NCBI RefSeq assembly: GCF_020805785.1
Contig: NZ_JAJGZV010000003.1
Location: forward strand, 124,001 to 188,000
DNA length: 64,000 nt
Reading direction: 5' to 3'
Source of the DNA: Flavobacterium chungbukense
Lineage (GTDB): Bacteria; Bacteroidota; Bacteroidia; Flavobacteriales; Flavobacteriaceae
Both the position numbers and the translations under genes were made by a program. Shown in pieces: positions 54,011 to 63,051 of this stretch; position 1 is the stretch's first letter; the number at the start of each line of letters is the position of its first letter. The notes under the pieces are model-generated. The model ran no database searches and had not been told where the DNA came from. It was given only the letters and a program-made list of their open reading frames with translations.

Positions 54011-54040
54011 AAAAGGGATCAACTTTCGTTGATCCCTTTT
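54011..54040. terminator. Bidirectional terminator
   Basis: AAAAGGGATCAAC pairs with GTTGATCCCTTTT around TTTC, with T-runs on both strands. It ends the leu operon and the convergent RRM gene. Confidence 0.85.
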
Positions 54041-54059
54041 ATATTTTAGAAAAAAAATA

Positions 54060-54407
54060 TTAATATCCTCCTCTGTTTCCGCGGTCATTTCCTCCACGGC
54101 TGTTTCCGTAACCTCCGCGAGAATCTCCTCCACGGTTGTTATTAAAACTTCTTCTTTCGCCTTCTGGTTTCGGCTCAGATTTGTTAACAACAATTGTACG
54201 TCCTGAAACAACAGCTCCGTTCAATTCGTCAATAGCTTTCTGTGCTTCGCTATCATTTGGCATTTCAACAAAACCAAAGCCTTTACTTCTTCCAGTAAAT
54301 TTATCAGTAATAACTTTAACAGAGTCAACTGTTCCATAAGCCTCAAAAGACTCTCTTAAATCTGCTTCCTCAATACTGAATGGAAGGCTTCCAACAAAAA
54401 TATTCAT
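54060..54407 (-). CDS. RNA-binding protein with RRM and RGG tail
   Basis: The 115-residue protein has one RRM (about 1-80) with RNP2 NIFVGSLPF and RNP1 SKGFGFVEM. A Gly/Arg/Asn-rich tail (RGGDSRGGYGNSRGGNDRG) follows. Such single-RRM proteins are common in Bacteroidota and cyanobacteria and bind RNA, often in the cold; targets here are unknown. Candidate -7 TACATTTG lies upstream (54431-54438, minus strand). Confidence 0.92.
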   Translation of the reverse strand: MNIFVGSLPFSIEEADLRESFEAYGTVDSVKVITDKFTGRSKGFGFVEMPNDSEAQKAIDELNGAVVSGRTIVVNKSEPKPEGERRSFNNNRGGDSRGGYGNSRGGNDRGNRGGY

Positions 54408-54520
54408 AGATATTTATTTATAATAATACGCAAATGTAATCTTATTTTTATGTAATCTACTATGTTATTAATTTATTTAAGTTTTTATTTTGATTTGGTA
54501 AAATAAAACCAATCAAGTAC

Positions 54521-55009
54521 TTACTCTATTATAAATTTAGCTCCTGGACCAACTGGAATTTTATAAAAAACACCTTCTGTAAAATTAATTTCCTGTTTTT
54601 GAGCATTTACATCAACATTCACTGCTTTAAACTTAAATGTTCCAGAGATAGTTTTGTCAACAGTATTGTATTCGGTAATGATAATTTGGCCACTTCCTCT
54701 TCCCTCCCCTGTAGTAAATTCTGATTCTTGTCCAGAAAGCGTGTTTTTGTAGGTTGCTTTCGAAGTATTGTCTACACCTAAAATATAAGTCTTCACCTCT
54801 GGATTAGGAAGCTGAAAACTTATTTTCTCGTACCCAAGAAAACCTTCAATATCAAAAACTCCGTTAGTTGCTGTTTCAGCATGATAACTGCTTCCTCTCC
54901 AAAAAGCATTATCTTTAAGAGTTTGAAAAGCAGGATTATTAAATTTTATGTCCTCAGTACAAGATGTTATGAGCAGTAAGAATGATAAAAAGTAAAAGTA
55001 TTTTTTCAT
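54521..55009 (-). CDS. DUF6252-like lipoprotein
   Basis: The 162-residue lipoprotein has a signal peptide with lipobox LITSC and then TEDIKFNNPAFQTLKDNAFWRGSSYHAE, which resembles the start of DUF6252, a beta-rich Flavobacteriia family. Short polar strands follow (KISFQLP, GQIIITEYN, ISGTFKFKAVN). No motif for a catalytic role is seen. It lies between the RRM gene and the rpsP-rimM operon. Confidence 0.65.
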   Translation of the reverse strand: MKKYFYFLSFLLLITSCTEDIKFNNPAFQTLKDNAFWRGSSYHAETATNGVFDIEGFLGYEKISFQLPNPEVKTYILGVDNTSKATYKNTLSGQESEFTTGEGRGSGQIIITEYNTVDKTISGTFKFKAVNVDVNAQKQEINFTEGVFYKIPVGPGAKFIIE

Positions 55010-55152
55010 ATTTAAAATGAATTTGACGCAAAATTACCGTTTTTTCAACTAATTAGCATTTCAAAATTAAAGCAAATAGTCCAAAAAAAAGACTAAAATT
55101 CATCTTGCTTACATTTAATACATTTCGAAACGCATTATTCATAAAAAAATTA

Positions 55153-55190
55153 TATCTTTGCGCCCTTAATTAACAGAGGTCGAGTACCTC
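55153..55190 (+). promoter_or_regulatory. rpsP -7 element and leader hairpin
   Basis: TATCTTTG (55153-55160) is a candidate -7 element without a clear -33. A small leader hairpin GAGGT-CGAGT-ACCTC follows (55176-55190), 21 bp before the rpsP ATG. The hairpin may control translation of the operon; this is inference. Confidence 0.45.
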
Positions 55191-55210
55191 AAAATTTAAT
55201 CAATAAGATT

Positions 55211-55777
55211 ATGTCAGTAAAAATTAGATTACAAAGACACGGTAAAAAAGGAAAACCTTTTTACTGGGTAGTAGCTGCAGATGCACGCTCAAAAAGAGAT
55301 GGTAGATACTTAGAGAAAATCGGTACTTACAATCCAAACACTAACCCAGCAACTGTTGAGTTAAACCTTGACAGCGCAGTTAAATGGTTACACAATGGTG
55401 CACAACCAACTGATACTGCAAGAGCTATCCTTTCTTACAAAGGTGCTTTATTGAAACACCACCTTGATGGAGGTATCCGCAAAGGAGCTTTAACTCAAGA
55501 GCAAGCAGACGCTAAATTAGCAGCTTGGTTAGAGTCTAAAGCTGGAAAAGTTGATGCTAAAAAAGATGGTTTATCTAAAGCAAAAGCAGATGTTAAAGCT
55601 AACGCTTTAAAAGCTGAGAAAGAAGTTAACGCTAAGCGTGTAGCTGCTGCTGCACAAGCTGAAGCTGACGCTATCGCTGCTGCAACTCCTGCAGTTGAAG
55701 AAGAAGTTGCTGAAGTTGAAGCTGCAACTGAAGAAGCTCCTGCTGCTGAAGAGAATAACGAAACAACTGAAGCATAA
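55211..55777 (+). CDS. rpsP: 30S ribosomal protein S16 with Ala/Glu-rich tail
   Basis: Residues 1 to about 80 are S16 (VKIRLQRHGKKGKPFYWVVAADARSKRDGRYLEKIGTYNPN). The protein runs to 188 residues because of a C-terminal tail rich in Lys, Ala and then Glu (EEEVAEVEAATEEAPAAEE). S16 is usually about 80-90 residues; long tails of this type occur in Bacteroidota. The tail is probably flexible and faces the ribosome surface. rimM follows after 15 bp. Confidence 0.96.
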   Translation: MSVKIRLQRHGKKGKPFYWVVAADARSKRDGRYLEKIGTYNPNTNPATVELNLDSAVKWLHNGAQPTDTARAILSYKGALLKHHLDGGIRKGALTQEQADAKLAAWLESKAGKVDAKKDGLSKAKADVKANALKAEKEVNAKRVAAAAQAEADAIAAATPAVEEEVAEVEAATEEAPAAEENNETTEA

Positions 55778-55792
55778 TTTTATTTAGCGATA

Positions 55793-56317
55793 ATGCGTAA
55801 AGAAGAATGTTTTTATTTAGGTAAAATCGCTAAAAAATTTAGTTTCAAAGGTGAAGTTCTGATCTATTTAGACACAGACGAACCTGAGTTATACGAAAAT
55901 CTGGAATCAGTGTTTGTTGAACACAACAAACACTTGGTTCCTTTTTTTATTGAAACAAGTTCTTTGCACAAAAACGATTTTCTTAGAGTTCGTTTTGAAG
56001 ATGTAAATACCGAAGAAGAAGCAGATGCTTTACTTGGAAACGGCATTTATCTTCCCTTAACTATGTTGCCAAAACTTACCGGTAACAAATTTTATTTCCA
56101 CGAAGTTATTGGCTTCGAAATCGAAGACAAGCGTTTAGGTGTTTTCGGAAAAATAACTTCTATAAACGATTCAACTGCCCAGCCTCTTTTTGAAGTTTTA
56201 AATGGCGAAGTGGAAATCTTAGTTCCAATGATTGATAATTTCCTTGTAAAAATCGATCGTGAGAACAAAAAGGTAATCATGGATCTTCCTGAAGGTCTTG
56301 TGGAGATGTATCTTTAA
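55793..56317 (+). CDS. rimM: Ribosome maturation factor RimM
   Basis: The 174-residue protein has the RimM N-terminal domain (EECFYLGKIAKKFSFKGEVLIYLDTDEPELY) and the C-terminal PRC-barrel (GFEIEDKRLGVFGKITSIND, LVPMIDNFLVKIDRENKKVIMDLPEGLVEMY). It helps assemble the 30S head and binds S19. It is 15 bp downstream of rpsP. The usual third and fourth genes of the E. coli operon, trmD and rplS, are absent here. Confidence 0.95.
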   Translation: MRKEECFYLGKIAKKFSFKGEVLIYLDTDEPELYENLESVFVEHNKHLVPFFIETSSLHKNDFLRVRFEDVNTEEEADALLGNGIYLPLTMLPKLTGNKFYFHEVIGFEIEDKRLGVFGKITSINDSTAQPLFEVLNGEVEILVPMIDNFLVKIDRENKKVIMDLPEGLVEMYL

Positions 56318-56321
56318 AGTT

Positions 56322-56475
56322 AGAAATTCCAAATTCGAAAACTTAAACAAGGTTAAATTCCAACTTTTTTAAATTCCAAATTCCAAACCTTAAATTAGGT
56401 TAAATACCGATTCTTTAAGTTCCAAACCTTAATCAAGGTTAAATTTCAATTTTTTCAAAATTCCAAATTCTGGAA
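56322..56475. repeat. AATTCCAAATTC repeats, left of the four-helix gene
   Basis: The motif AATTCCAAA recurs several times and ACCTTAAnnAAGGTTAAAT-like words appear between (56350-56440). AGAAATTCCAAA at 56322-56333 is the complement of TTTGGAATTTCT at 56987-56998, on the other side of the four-helix gene. Confidence 0.65.
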
Positions 56476-56563
56476 ATCAAAGTTTTTTTGTTTTGAAAGA
56501 AAAAACTTTCTTTTTATACCTTTTTATTTATATTTATGCTTAATAAATTGGAGTTTAATAACC

Positions 56564-56917
56564 ATGAGTAAACCATACAATCTAGAAGAAAGAACCTTTT
56601 TGTTTGCGAAAGAATGCAGAATTTATATTCGTACTTTACCTAAAACTACATCTAATATTGAAGACGGAAAACAATTAGTACGTTCATCTGGTTCTGTTGG
56701 AGCAAATTATATTGAAGCAAATGAAAACCTTGGAGATAAAGATTTATTGTTTCGTCTTAAAATAGCTAGAAAAGAAGCTAAGGAATCTAAATTTTGGCTT
56801 CAGCTCTTAAACGATTTAAATCCTGATCAAAATTCACTTTCAGAATCTTTATTATTTGAAATTGAAGAGTTACGAAAAATTCTTTCTGCCATAATTACCA
56901 AAACTTCTAAGCAGTAA
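56564..56917 (+). CDS. Four-helix-bundle protein (TIGR02436, IVP/bAvd-like)
   Basis: The 117-residue protein has four amphipathic helices with the family words LVRSSGSVGANYIEANE and KIARKEAKESKFWLQLL. This family includes the protein encoded in 23S rRNA intervening sequences and the Avd protein of diversity-generating retroelements. Here it is an orphan: no rRNA gene or reverse transcriptase is nearby. It is enclosed by AATTCCAAA repeats on both sides, which hints at a mobile unit. The protein probably binds RNA or DNA as a pentamer or similar; its job here is not known. Confidence 0.85.
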   Translation: MSKPYNLEERTFLFAKECRIYIRTLPKTTSNIEDGKQLVRSSGSVGANYIEANENLGDKDLLFRLKIARKEAKESKFWLQLLNDLNPDQNSLSESLLFEIEELRKILSAIITKTSKQ

Positions 56918-56959
56918 ATTAATATTTAATCTTACTTTTGCAACTCAACAAAACTATCA

Positions 56960-57035
56960 ACTTCAATTGGAATTTGGAATTTTCATTTTGGAATTTCTGC
57001 TCTTAGATTGGAATTTGGTATTTTAAAAATTGGTA
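56960..57035. repeat. AATTTGGAATT repeats, right of the four-helix gene
   Basis: AATTGGAATTTGGAATTTTC, TTTGGAATTTCT and ATTGGAATTTGG occur in close order. They are inverted relative to the copies left of the four-helix gene, so the gene is bracketed. The right end abuts the methyltransferase start at 57045. Confidence 0.65.
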
Positions 57036-57044
57036 TTTTAATTT

Positions 57045-57752
57045 ATGTTTCAGTTTAAGCAATTTTCAGTAAAGCAAGATAAAACCGCTATGAAAGTGGG
57101 CACTGATGGTGTTTTACTTGGTTCTTGGGCTCCGATTCATCATAATCCTTTTAGTGTTTTAGATATTGGCGCAGGAACAGGCATTATCGCTTTGATGCTT
57201 GCACAACGAACTCATGCAGAACAAATTGACGCTTTAGAAATTGATGAAGATGCTTATGAACAAGCGGTAGAAAATTTTGAAAGCTCTCCTTGGGGCGATC
57301 GTTTATTTTGTTTTCATGCTGGTTTAGATGAATTTATTGAAGAGCCGGAAGACGAATATGATTTGATTGTTTCGAATCCGCCTTTTTATGCTGAAGATTA
57401 TAAAACTGAAAATGAACAAAGAGATTTAGCACGTTTTCAAGATGCAATGCCTTTTGAAGAAATTGTGGAAGCTGCTGATTTACTCCTTTCAGAAAATGGA
57501 ATTCTAGCTGTTATTATTCCTTTTAAAGAAGAAGAAAAATTTACTGCTTTAGCAAAAGAATTTGAACTTTATCCCATCAAAATTACTCGTGTAAAAGGAA
57601 CTCCAAAATCAGAAATCAAACGCAGTTTATTGGCTTTTAGCCGAAATGAAAAGTTTGAAATTGAAATCGATGAACTTGTAATAGAAATTGACAGACACGT
57701 TTATACTCCAGAATATATTGAACTGACAAAAGATTTTTATTTAAAAATGTAA
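57045..57752 (+). CDS. tRNA1(Val) (adenine37-N6)-methyltransferase type
   Basis: The 235-residue protein has the SAM motif VLDIGAGTGIIALMLAQRT, a following acidic EIDEDAYEQAVENF and the target-base motif IVSNPPFY, which identifies an N6-adenine methyltransferase of the TrmN6/YfiC group. It begins MFQFKQFSVKQDKTAMKVGTDGVLLG, a family start. In E. coli the enzyme modifies A37 of tRNA1(Val). The gene is single. Confidence 0.88.
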   Translation: MFQFKQFSVKQDKTAMKVGTDGVLLGSWAPIHHNPFSVLDIGAGTGIIALMLAQRTHAEQIDALEIDEDAYEQAVENFESSPWGDRLFCFHAGLDEFIEEPEDEYDLIVSNPPFYAEDYKTENEQRDLARFQDAMPFEEIVEAADLLLSENGILAVIIPFKEEEKFTALAKEFELYPIKITRVKGTPKSEIKRSLLAFSRNEKFEIEIDELVIEIDRHVYTPEYIELTKDFYLKM

Positions 57753-57795
57753 AAATATCTTTGATAAATTTTAAACTTTTTCAAAGAATTATAAT

Positions 57796-59436
57796 TTACT
57801 TTTTTCCATTTTTAGCAAAAAGAATCGCCCTTTCCAGAACTTCGTCTCTTCCTTGTTGAATACCTAAAATGGTTGGTTTTACTTCAATATCTGGAACAAT
57901 TCCAATTCTTTGCACTTCTGTTTTATCGGGATAAAAAACACCGTAAGTTGTAAAGGAAGTCCAAAGACCTTTTATAATTTGAAATCTATAACTTCTTCCA
58001 TCTGAGCCTGCAGTCTGACTGCCAATTACAGTCGCTTTTGGAGCAACTTTTAATGTCATAGCAGTAAATTCTGAATGGCTTATTGATTTTTCGTTCACTA
58101 AAAGAATAACGTTTCCTTTATAATAATCAGGATTCATTTTTCCGCAAGGCGTATCTTCTTTTCTCCAAATATAACGTCCAGGCGAACTTAAATCGGCATC
58201 CATAGATTTGACAAAATTTCTCGGTTCTGGATTTAAATATTCTGCAATTGCAAAATTAGTTCCTTGAGAATAGTTTCGAATGTCGAAAATAATAGCTTTA
58301 GCATTTTTAAACTTCTCCATCATAGCAGGAACCTCATCTGGAGTTAATACAGCCAAATTAGCGTAACCAATATTATCTTCTAAGAAATTATATTTCTCGC
58401 TCTTGTTCTCGTAATTAATTTTTAAGTCTTTATAATCGTAAAAATTAATTTCTTTTACGCCTATTTTGCCGTCTCTCAAAAATTCAATTTCTGCAACATT
58501 AGATTTTTGACTAAAAACTGGCCATTCTAAACGAGTTAATTGCGCAGGATAATTAGCTCCTTCAGCATATTTCAGATTTTCTTTTATGAGAATATCTATT
58601 GTCTTACCTTGTACTTTTGTTATAACATCGCCTACTTTTATATCATTTAAAGCTGACAAAGATTCATTTTTAAAACCGGTAACAATTGCCTTATTCTCAA
58701 TAAATTTAAATTCGAAAGGAACGGAATTCCATCCATAAATTTCGAATAGTTTATTTGCTCCAAAATAGGCGTGTGTATCATTTAATTTAGCACTAATTTC
58801 TTTTAATGATAAGAAGTAATCATTTTCAGAAATAGGATTAATTGTTCTTGGTAAAAATTCAATTAGAGTCAAATCCCAGTTTTGATCCATTTGATATTTG
58901 TATGGAAAAAAATATTCCACATAATTCCAAAAACGAAACAGTGCTAAAAGTCGAAAGTTTTTGTCTTTGTCATCAAATAGATCATATTCAACTTCATTTA
59001 CAAATTCAGTTCCCCTTTCAACATAATATTGTTTTTCTTGAATTTTATTTTGCTCAATAAATTTAAGCTTTTGCGAAAGACTCTTAGAAAACAATTCTGA
59101 ATTCTGTGTCCATGAAAGATCAAAATTCTTGTCAAAATAATCAATTTCATCGTTTGAGATTTCGGCTTTATAAGGTTTAACTTTCCCTAAAGAGTTGATC
59201 CATTTTTCTAGAACATTTGAAAATTCTACATCTGTTTTTGCTTCTTCTATTTTTGGCAATATTTTAAAAAGCTGTTCATCCCAATTAAAATTTCCATCCG
59301 CAACATTTGGATGATAATATTTTAAAAATCCCCAAACTTTGCAAGTCGCGGCAAGCTTTTGAGTTTCGGTTATTGATTTTGAGAATGAACTTTGAAATAA
59401 TAATAGAATAAGAATTAGCAAATGTTTTTTCATCAA
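57796..59436 (-). CDS. S41-family (C-terminal processing) peptidase
   Basis: The 546-residue protein has a signal peptide, an N-terminal helical region and a PDZ-like segment (LNDIKVGDVITKVQGKTIDIL). The S41 core has the conserved turn VNEKSISHSEFTAM, where the catalytic serine is expected, and VIGSQTAGSDG. It ends with RIGIVPDIEV. S41 peptidases cut unfolded or tagged proteins in the periplasm. The gene lies 42 bp downstream of the exporter genes for double-glycine peptides and on the same strand, so it could be co-expressed. It has a possible promoter of its own (59445-59471). Confidence 0.85.
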   Translation of the reverse strand: MMKKHLLILILLLFQSSFSKSITETQKLAATCKVWGFLKYYHPNVADGNFNWDEQLFKILPKIEEAKTDVEFSNVLEKWINSLGKVKPYKAEISNDEIDYFDKNFDLSWTQNSELFSKSLSQKLKFIEQNKIQEKQYYVERGTEFVNEVEYDLFDDKDKNFRLLALFRFWNYVEYFFPYKYQMDQNWDLTLIEFLPRTINPISENDYFLSLKEISAKLNDTHAYFGANKLFEIYGWNSVPFEFKFIENKAIVTGFKNESLSALNDIKVGDVITKVQGKTIDILIKENLKYAEGANYPAQLTRLEWPVFSQKSNVAEIEFLRDGKIGVKEINFYDYKDLKINYENKSEKYNFLEDNIGYANLAVLTPDEVPAMMEKFKNAKAIIFDIRNYSQGTNFAIAEYLNPEPRNFVKSMDADLSSPGRYIWRKEDTPCGKMNPDYYKGNVILLVNEKSISHSEFTAMTLKVAPKATVIGSQTAGSDGRSYRFQIIKGLWTSFTTYGVFYPDKTEVQRIGIVPDIEVKPTILGIQQGRDEVLERAILFAKNGKK

Positions 59437-59444
59437 AAAAAAAT

Positions 59445-59471
59445 CAAAGTTAGTTGGTTAATTATTTGCAA
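59445..59471 (-). promoter_or_regulatory. Candidate promoter of the S41 peptidase
   Basis: TTG, a 16-bp spacer and TAACTTTG on the minus strand fit the flavobacterial consensus except for slightly short spacing. It lies close to the peptidase start (8 bp before ATG), which makes the transcript nearly leaderless. Confidence 0.35.
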
Positions 59472-59478
59472 TTATTTT

Positions 59479-60768
59479 TTAAACCTGTTCAAATATACTT
59501 TTGAACTGATAAAGTATTCTTTCAATTAATCGTAAATCTTCTGTGACAATTTCAGCGCTTCCTTTCATTTCCTGCTGAAAAACAATTTGCTTATCATAAG
59601 ATGTTTTTAATCCGTTTGGAAGAGCAACATCTACTAATAGGTTTCCATCTTTATCCGGCACTAATGATAAATTTTTAATTTCCCCTTTTAAAACACCGAA
59701 TTCTCTATCTGGATAATTTGCTAGACGAATATTTACGCGTTGTCCTACCTTTATTTTTCCTGAATTTAAAGCCGGTGCTTTCACTTTTCCAATAAATGTA
59801 TTTTTAGCATCAGGAATAATTGAAAAAACATTATCTCCCACATTTATAGTCTGGTTTTCATTCCAAACCTGCAGAAAAGTAACCACACCGCTAACAGAAG
59901 ATTTGAGTGTATAAGCCAGTTCCCAGTCTTTTATAACTTTTTTCAACTGATAAAAAGACTGCGCCATACTTCTGCCTAGATTAACCTCTTCTTTGGTGCT
60001 GTTTATCTGCGAATTCTGACTCGATTTGGTATTGTCAATCAAAGACGACCTTATTTGAGAAATTGAAGTCAAGAGTCCCTTATAGCTCTTCATTGCCTGA
60101 AGGTATCCAAGTTTCTTAGCTTCCATTTCCTGCGCAGAAATAATTCCTTTATTGAATAAGGTTTCAAAGCGTGCAATTTCATTTTTCTGCAATTCCAGTT
60201 CACTTTCATTCAGCACCTTTTGCTGCTGCAGAATGTCTAACCTTTCCTTAAGCTGAATTTTCTCAGAGCTTTGCGCTTTACTTTCAATTTCAAAAGGATG
60301 CAGATTTTCATTGAGCTGCTGAGCTTGATAATCTTTCTGGAAAACAGCAAAAGCGCTTTCAATTTCTCCTAACTGCGTGTTTTTTAGAGACGCAAAAGGA
60401 AAAGCCTTTTTCGAATTATTGACATCATAACTATCTACAATACTTTTCAGCAGAAAAACATCTTTGTAATTGGCCGTATTTTCAATAATAGCCAGAGTAC
60501 TGTTTTTAGCAACAGGTGTTTTGTCTTTAACTAAAATAGCTTCTATACGTCCAGAAGATTTTGAAACGATTTTCTCTGGCGGAATATTGGTTGTAATTAC
60601 AATTTCTGTTTTAACTACATCTGGATATTTGACAAACCAGGAAACAAAAAACAGCATGACAATAATCGCAAATATCAGAACCGTTCCCCAACGAATCATC
60701 CAATGCGGTACTTTGGTTAAAATGTCCTGAACCTCTTCACTTCTTAGTTCAAATGTATCTTCGTTCAT
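59479..60768 (-). CDS. HlyD-type adaptor of the peptide exporter
   Basis: The 429-residue protein has one N-terminal helix (about 28-47), a half-lipoyl motif (IVSKSSGRIEAILVKDKTPVAKNSTLAII), a long coiled coil (about 150-260) and a second barrel region (SGVVTFLQVWNENQTINVGDNVFSII). This layout fits adaptors of peptidase-containing ABC transporters. It starts 2 bp after the transporter stop codon. An outer-membrane channel is still needed and is not in the window. Confidence 0.9.
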   Translation of the reverse strand: MNEDTFELRSEEVQDILTKVPHWMIRWGTVLIFAIIVMLFFVSWFVKYPDVVKTEIVITTNIPPEKIVSKSSGRIEAILVKDKTPVAKNSTLAIIENTANYKDVFLLKSIVDSYDVNNSKKAFPFASLKNTQLGEIESAFAVFQKDYQAQQLNENLHPFEIESKAQSSEKIQLKERLDILQQQKVLNESELELQKNEIARFETLFNKGIISAQEMEAKKLGYLQAMKSYKGLLTSISQIRSSLIDNTKSSQNSQINSTKEEVNLGRSMAQSFYQLKKVIKDWELAYTLKSSVSGVVTFLQVWNENQTINVGDNVFSIIPDAKNTFIGKVKAPALNSGKIKVGQRVNIRLANYPDREFGVLKGEIKNLSLVPDKDGNLLVDVALPNGLKTSYDKQIVFQQEMKGSAEIVTEDLRLIERILYQFKSIFEQV

Positions 60769-60770
60769 TA

Positions 60771-62963
60771 TTAATTTCCTAATTGTAATTGATTCCTTAC
60801 CAGTTCAAAATAATTTCCTTTTTGAGCTACCAATGCAGAGTGGCTTCCCATTTCGATAATTTTTCCTTTATCTAAAACCACAATCTGATCGGCATTCATT
60901 ACAGTACTCAATCGATGCGCAATGACAACTACTGTTTTATCCTTGAAAAAAACATCTAGTTTTTTCATAATTTCCTTCTCATTATTGGCATCTAGTGCGG
61001 AAGTCGCTTCATCAAAAAACAGAATTTCAGGATTTTTATAAACGGCCCTTGCAATCAGCAGTCTTTGTTTTTGTCCTGTGCTCATTCCTAATCCTTCGGC
61101 ACCGATTTTTGTATTATATCCTAGAGGCAGTCCTGCAATATATTCTTTAATGTTTGCGACATCAGATGCGTAGACCAATCTTTCTTTGTCAATTCGGTCT
61201 GCGCCAAAAGCAATATTATTAGCAATTGTATCACTAAAAATAAATCCTTCCTGCATTACAGCTCCTATATTTGATCTCCATGCTTTTTGCGAAATGTTTT
61301 TAAGCTGTGCATTTCCTATGCAGACTTCTCCTTTTTCAGGCTCATAAAATTTTAGGAGCAGTTTCATCAAAGTAGTTTTTCCGCTGCCGCTGACACCAAC
61401 AATTGCCGTTACTTTATTGGCTGGGATGGTTAAATTCAAATTATCCAAAACTGGGATATCGGCACCCAAGTATCGGTAGGAAAGATTTTTAATTTCAATA
61501 TCAGCGTCATGAGGTATCTCATTTGTCTGATGGACTTCCTGCTGCAGTTCATCTTCTTTCTGATGAATTTCAGATAGTCTTGCAAGCGAAATCTTAGCAT
61601 CCTGAAGTTCTCTCACAAATTCTATTAATTGTGTAATTGGACCATTTAAACTCCCTACGATGGCACTGATAGCAAGCATGATACCAAGCGTAATTGAACC
61701 TTCAATCACTAATTTGGCTGAAAGAAGAATAATGAATATATTTTTTAATTCGTTAATAACAGAAGAACCGATTGTCTGAGACTGTTCTAAAACCAAACCT
61801 TTTATGGAAACCCTAAAAAGCCTTGCCTGCACATATTCCCATCCCCAGCGTTTCTGTTTTTCTGCATTATGAAGTTTTATCTCCTGCATACCGTTTATAA
61901 GCTCCATTACCTTATTCTGTTCGTTCGAAATTTCGGCAAAGCGTTTATAATCTAAAACTTCTCTTCTTTTTAAGAACAAGGTGATCCATCCGAAATAGAA
62001 TAAACTTCCGATAAAAAAGACTAAAAATATCTGCAGATTGAAATAAGCCAGAACTGCGCCCATAACAAACATATTAATGACGGAAAAAAGCACATTTAAA
62101 GAAGATGTGGTAAGAATTTTTTCGATTCGACGATGATCATTAATTCGCTGCATAATGTCTCCGGTCATTCGGACATCAAAAAAAGAAATGGGCAGATTCA
62201 TTAATTTTATAAAGAAATCTGAAATCAGCGATATATTAATTCTTGTAGATAAATGCAGTAAAATCCAGCTTCTGATTAATTCTAAACCTGTTCTTCCCGC
62301 AAAAATAAAAAGCATTGCAAAAAGAATTAAGTAAATAAAATTAATATTCTGATTCTGAATGCCGACATCGACAATACTCTGGGTTAAAAACGGAAAAATT
62401 AAATTAAGTAAACTGCTCGCCAAAAGACCAATTGCCAACTGAATTAAAAATGATTTATATTGAAATAAATATTGCGAGAGAAATCTAAAACCTAAACCCG
62501 AATTTTCTTCCTTATCAAAATCGGATTGAAAGAAATTTGGAGTCGCTTCAATCAAAAGTGCGATTCCTTCTTTTGTTTCGTCGCCAGCATTATTGCCAAT
62601 CCAAAACTTGACAAATTCTTCTTTACTATATTCCAAAAGTCCAAAAGCTGGATCAGATATATAAAATTTTCCTTTTTTTATTTTATAAAGTACAACGTAA
62701 TGATCTTTATTCCAATGAAGTATGCAAGGTAGAGGCGCCTCTTCAATTCTTGTTACAGACAATTTTACGCCTAAAGTCCTGAAACCAATTTTTTCGGCGG
62801 CATCACTCAAAAAAAGCAAATTACTTCCTTCACGAGTTGTTTCGCTAAAATCTCTCAACTCCTGAATATTGATTGTTTTACCGTAATATTTAGCTATAAT
62901 TTTTAAGCAAGTAGGCCCACAATCTTTATTATCGGCTTGTCTATAATGGGTGAATTTTTTCAA
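60771..62963 (-). CDS. Peptidase-containing ABC transporter (C39 bacteriocin exporter)
   Basis: The 730-residue protein has an N-terminal C39 peptidase domain with Cys15 (ADNKDCGPTCL), His88 (HWNKDHYVVLY) and Asp104 (ISDPAFG). Six membrane helices follow (about 165-430). The ATPase has Walker A GVSGSGKTT, a signature GMSTGQKQRLLIARA (LSGGQ changed to STGQ) and Walker B ILFFDEATSALD. Such proteins cut precursors after a double glycine and export the core. Three precursor genes with GG leaders lie directly upstream on the same strand. Confidence 0.95.
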   Translation of the reverse strand: MKKFTHYRQADNKDCGPTCLKIIAKYYGKTINIQELRDFSETTREGSNLLFLSDAAEKIGFRTLGVKLSVTRIEEAPLPCILHWNKDHYVVLYKIKKGKFYISDPAFGLLEYSKEEFVKFWIGNNAGDETKEGIALLIEATPNFFQSDFDKEENSGLGFRFLSQYLFQYKSFLIQLAIGLLASSLLNLIFPFLTQSIVDVGIQNQNINFIYLILFAMLFIFAGRTGLELIRSWILLHLSTRINISLISDFFIKLMNLPISFFDVRMTGDIMQRINDHRRIEKILTTSSLNVLFSVINMFVMGAVLAYFNLQIFLVFFIGSLFYFGWITLFLKRREVLDYKRFAEISNEQNKVMELINGMQEIKLHNAEKQKRWGWEYVQARLFRVSIKGLVLEQSQTIGSSVINELKNIFIILLSAKLVIEGSITLGIMLAISAIVGSLNGPITQLIEFVRELQDAKISLARLSEIHQKEDELQQEVHQTNEIPHDADIEIKNLSYRYLGADIPVLDNLNLTIPANKVTAIVGVSGSGKTTLMKLLLKFYEPEKGEVCIGNAQLKNISQKAWRSNIGAVMQEGFIFSDTIANNIAFGADRIDKERLVYASDVANIKEYIAGLPLGYNTKIGAEGLGMSTGQKQRLLIARAVYKNPEILFFDEATSALDANNEKEIMKKLDVFFKDKTVVVIAHRLSTVMNADQIVVLDKGKIIEMGSHSALVAQKGNYFELVRNQLQLGN

Positions 62964-63021
62964 TTTATTTTGATTTATTCAAGAGCAATTTAAGAAAAAA
63001 AATTCTTGTTAATCCATAAAA

Positions 63022-63051
63022 AAACAGAGAAGACATAAATCTTCTCTGTTT
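63022..63051 (-). terminator. Terminator between precursor and transporter genes
   Basis: AAACAGAGAAGA pairs with TCTTCTCTGTTT around CATAAA. On the minus strand it leads into TTTTT and lies downstream of the precursor genes. It may set a high peptide to transporter ratio. Confidence 0.75.

Noticed and set aside
53999..54211. 70-codon minus-strand frame
   Set aside because: It is a shifted reading of the RRM gene's Gly/Arg-rich end and reads through its terminator.
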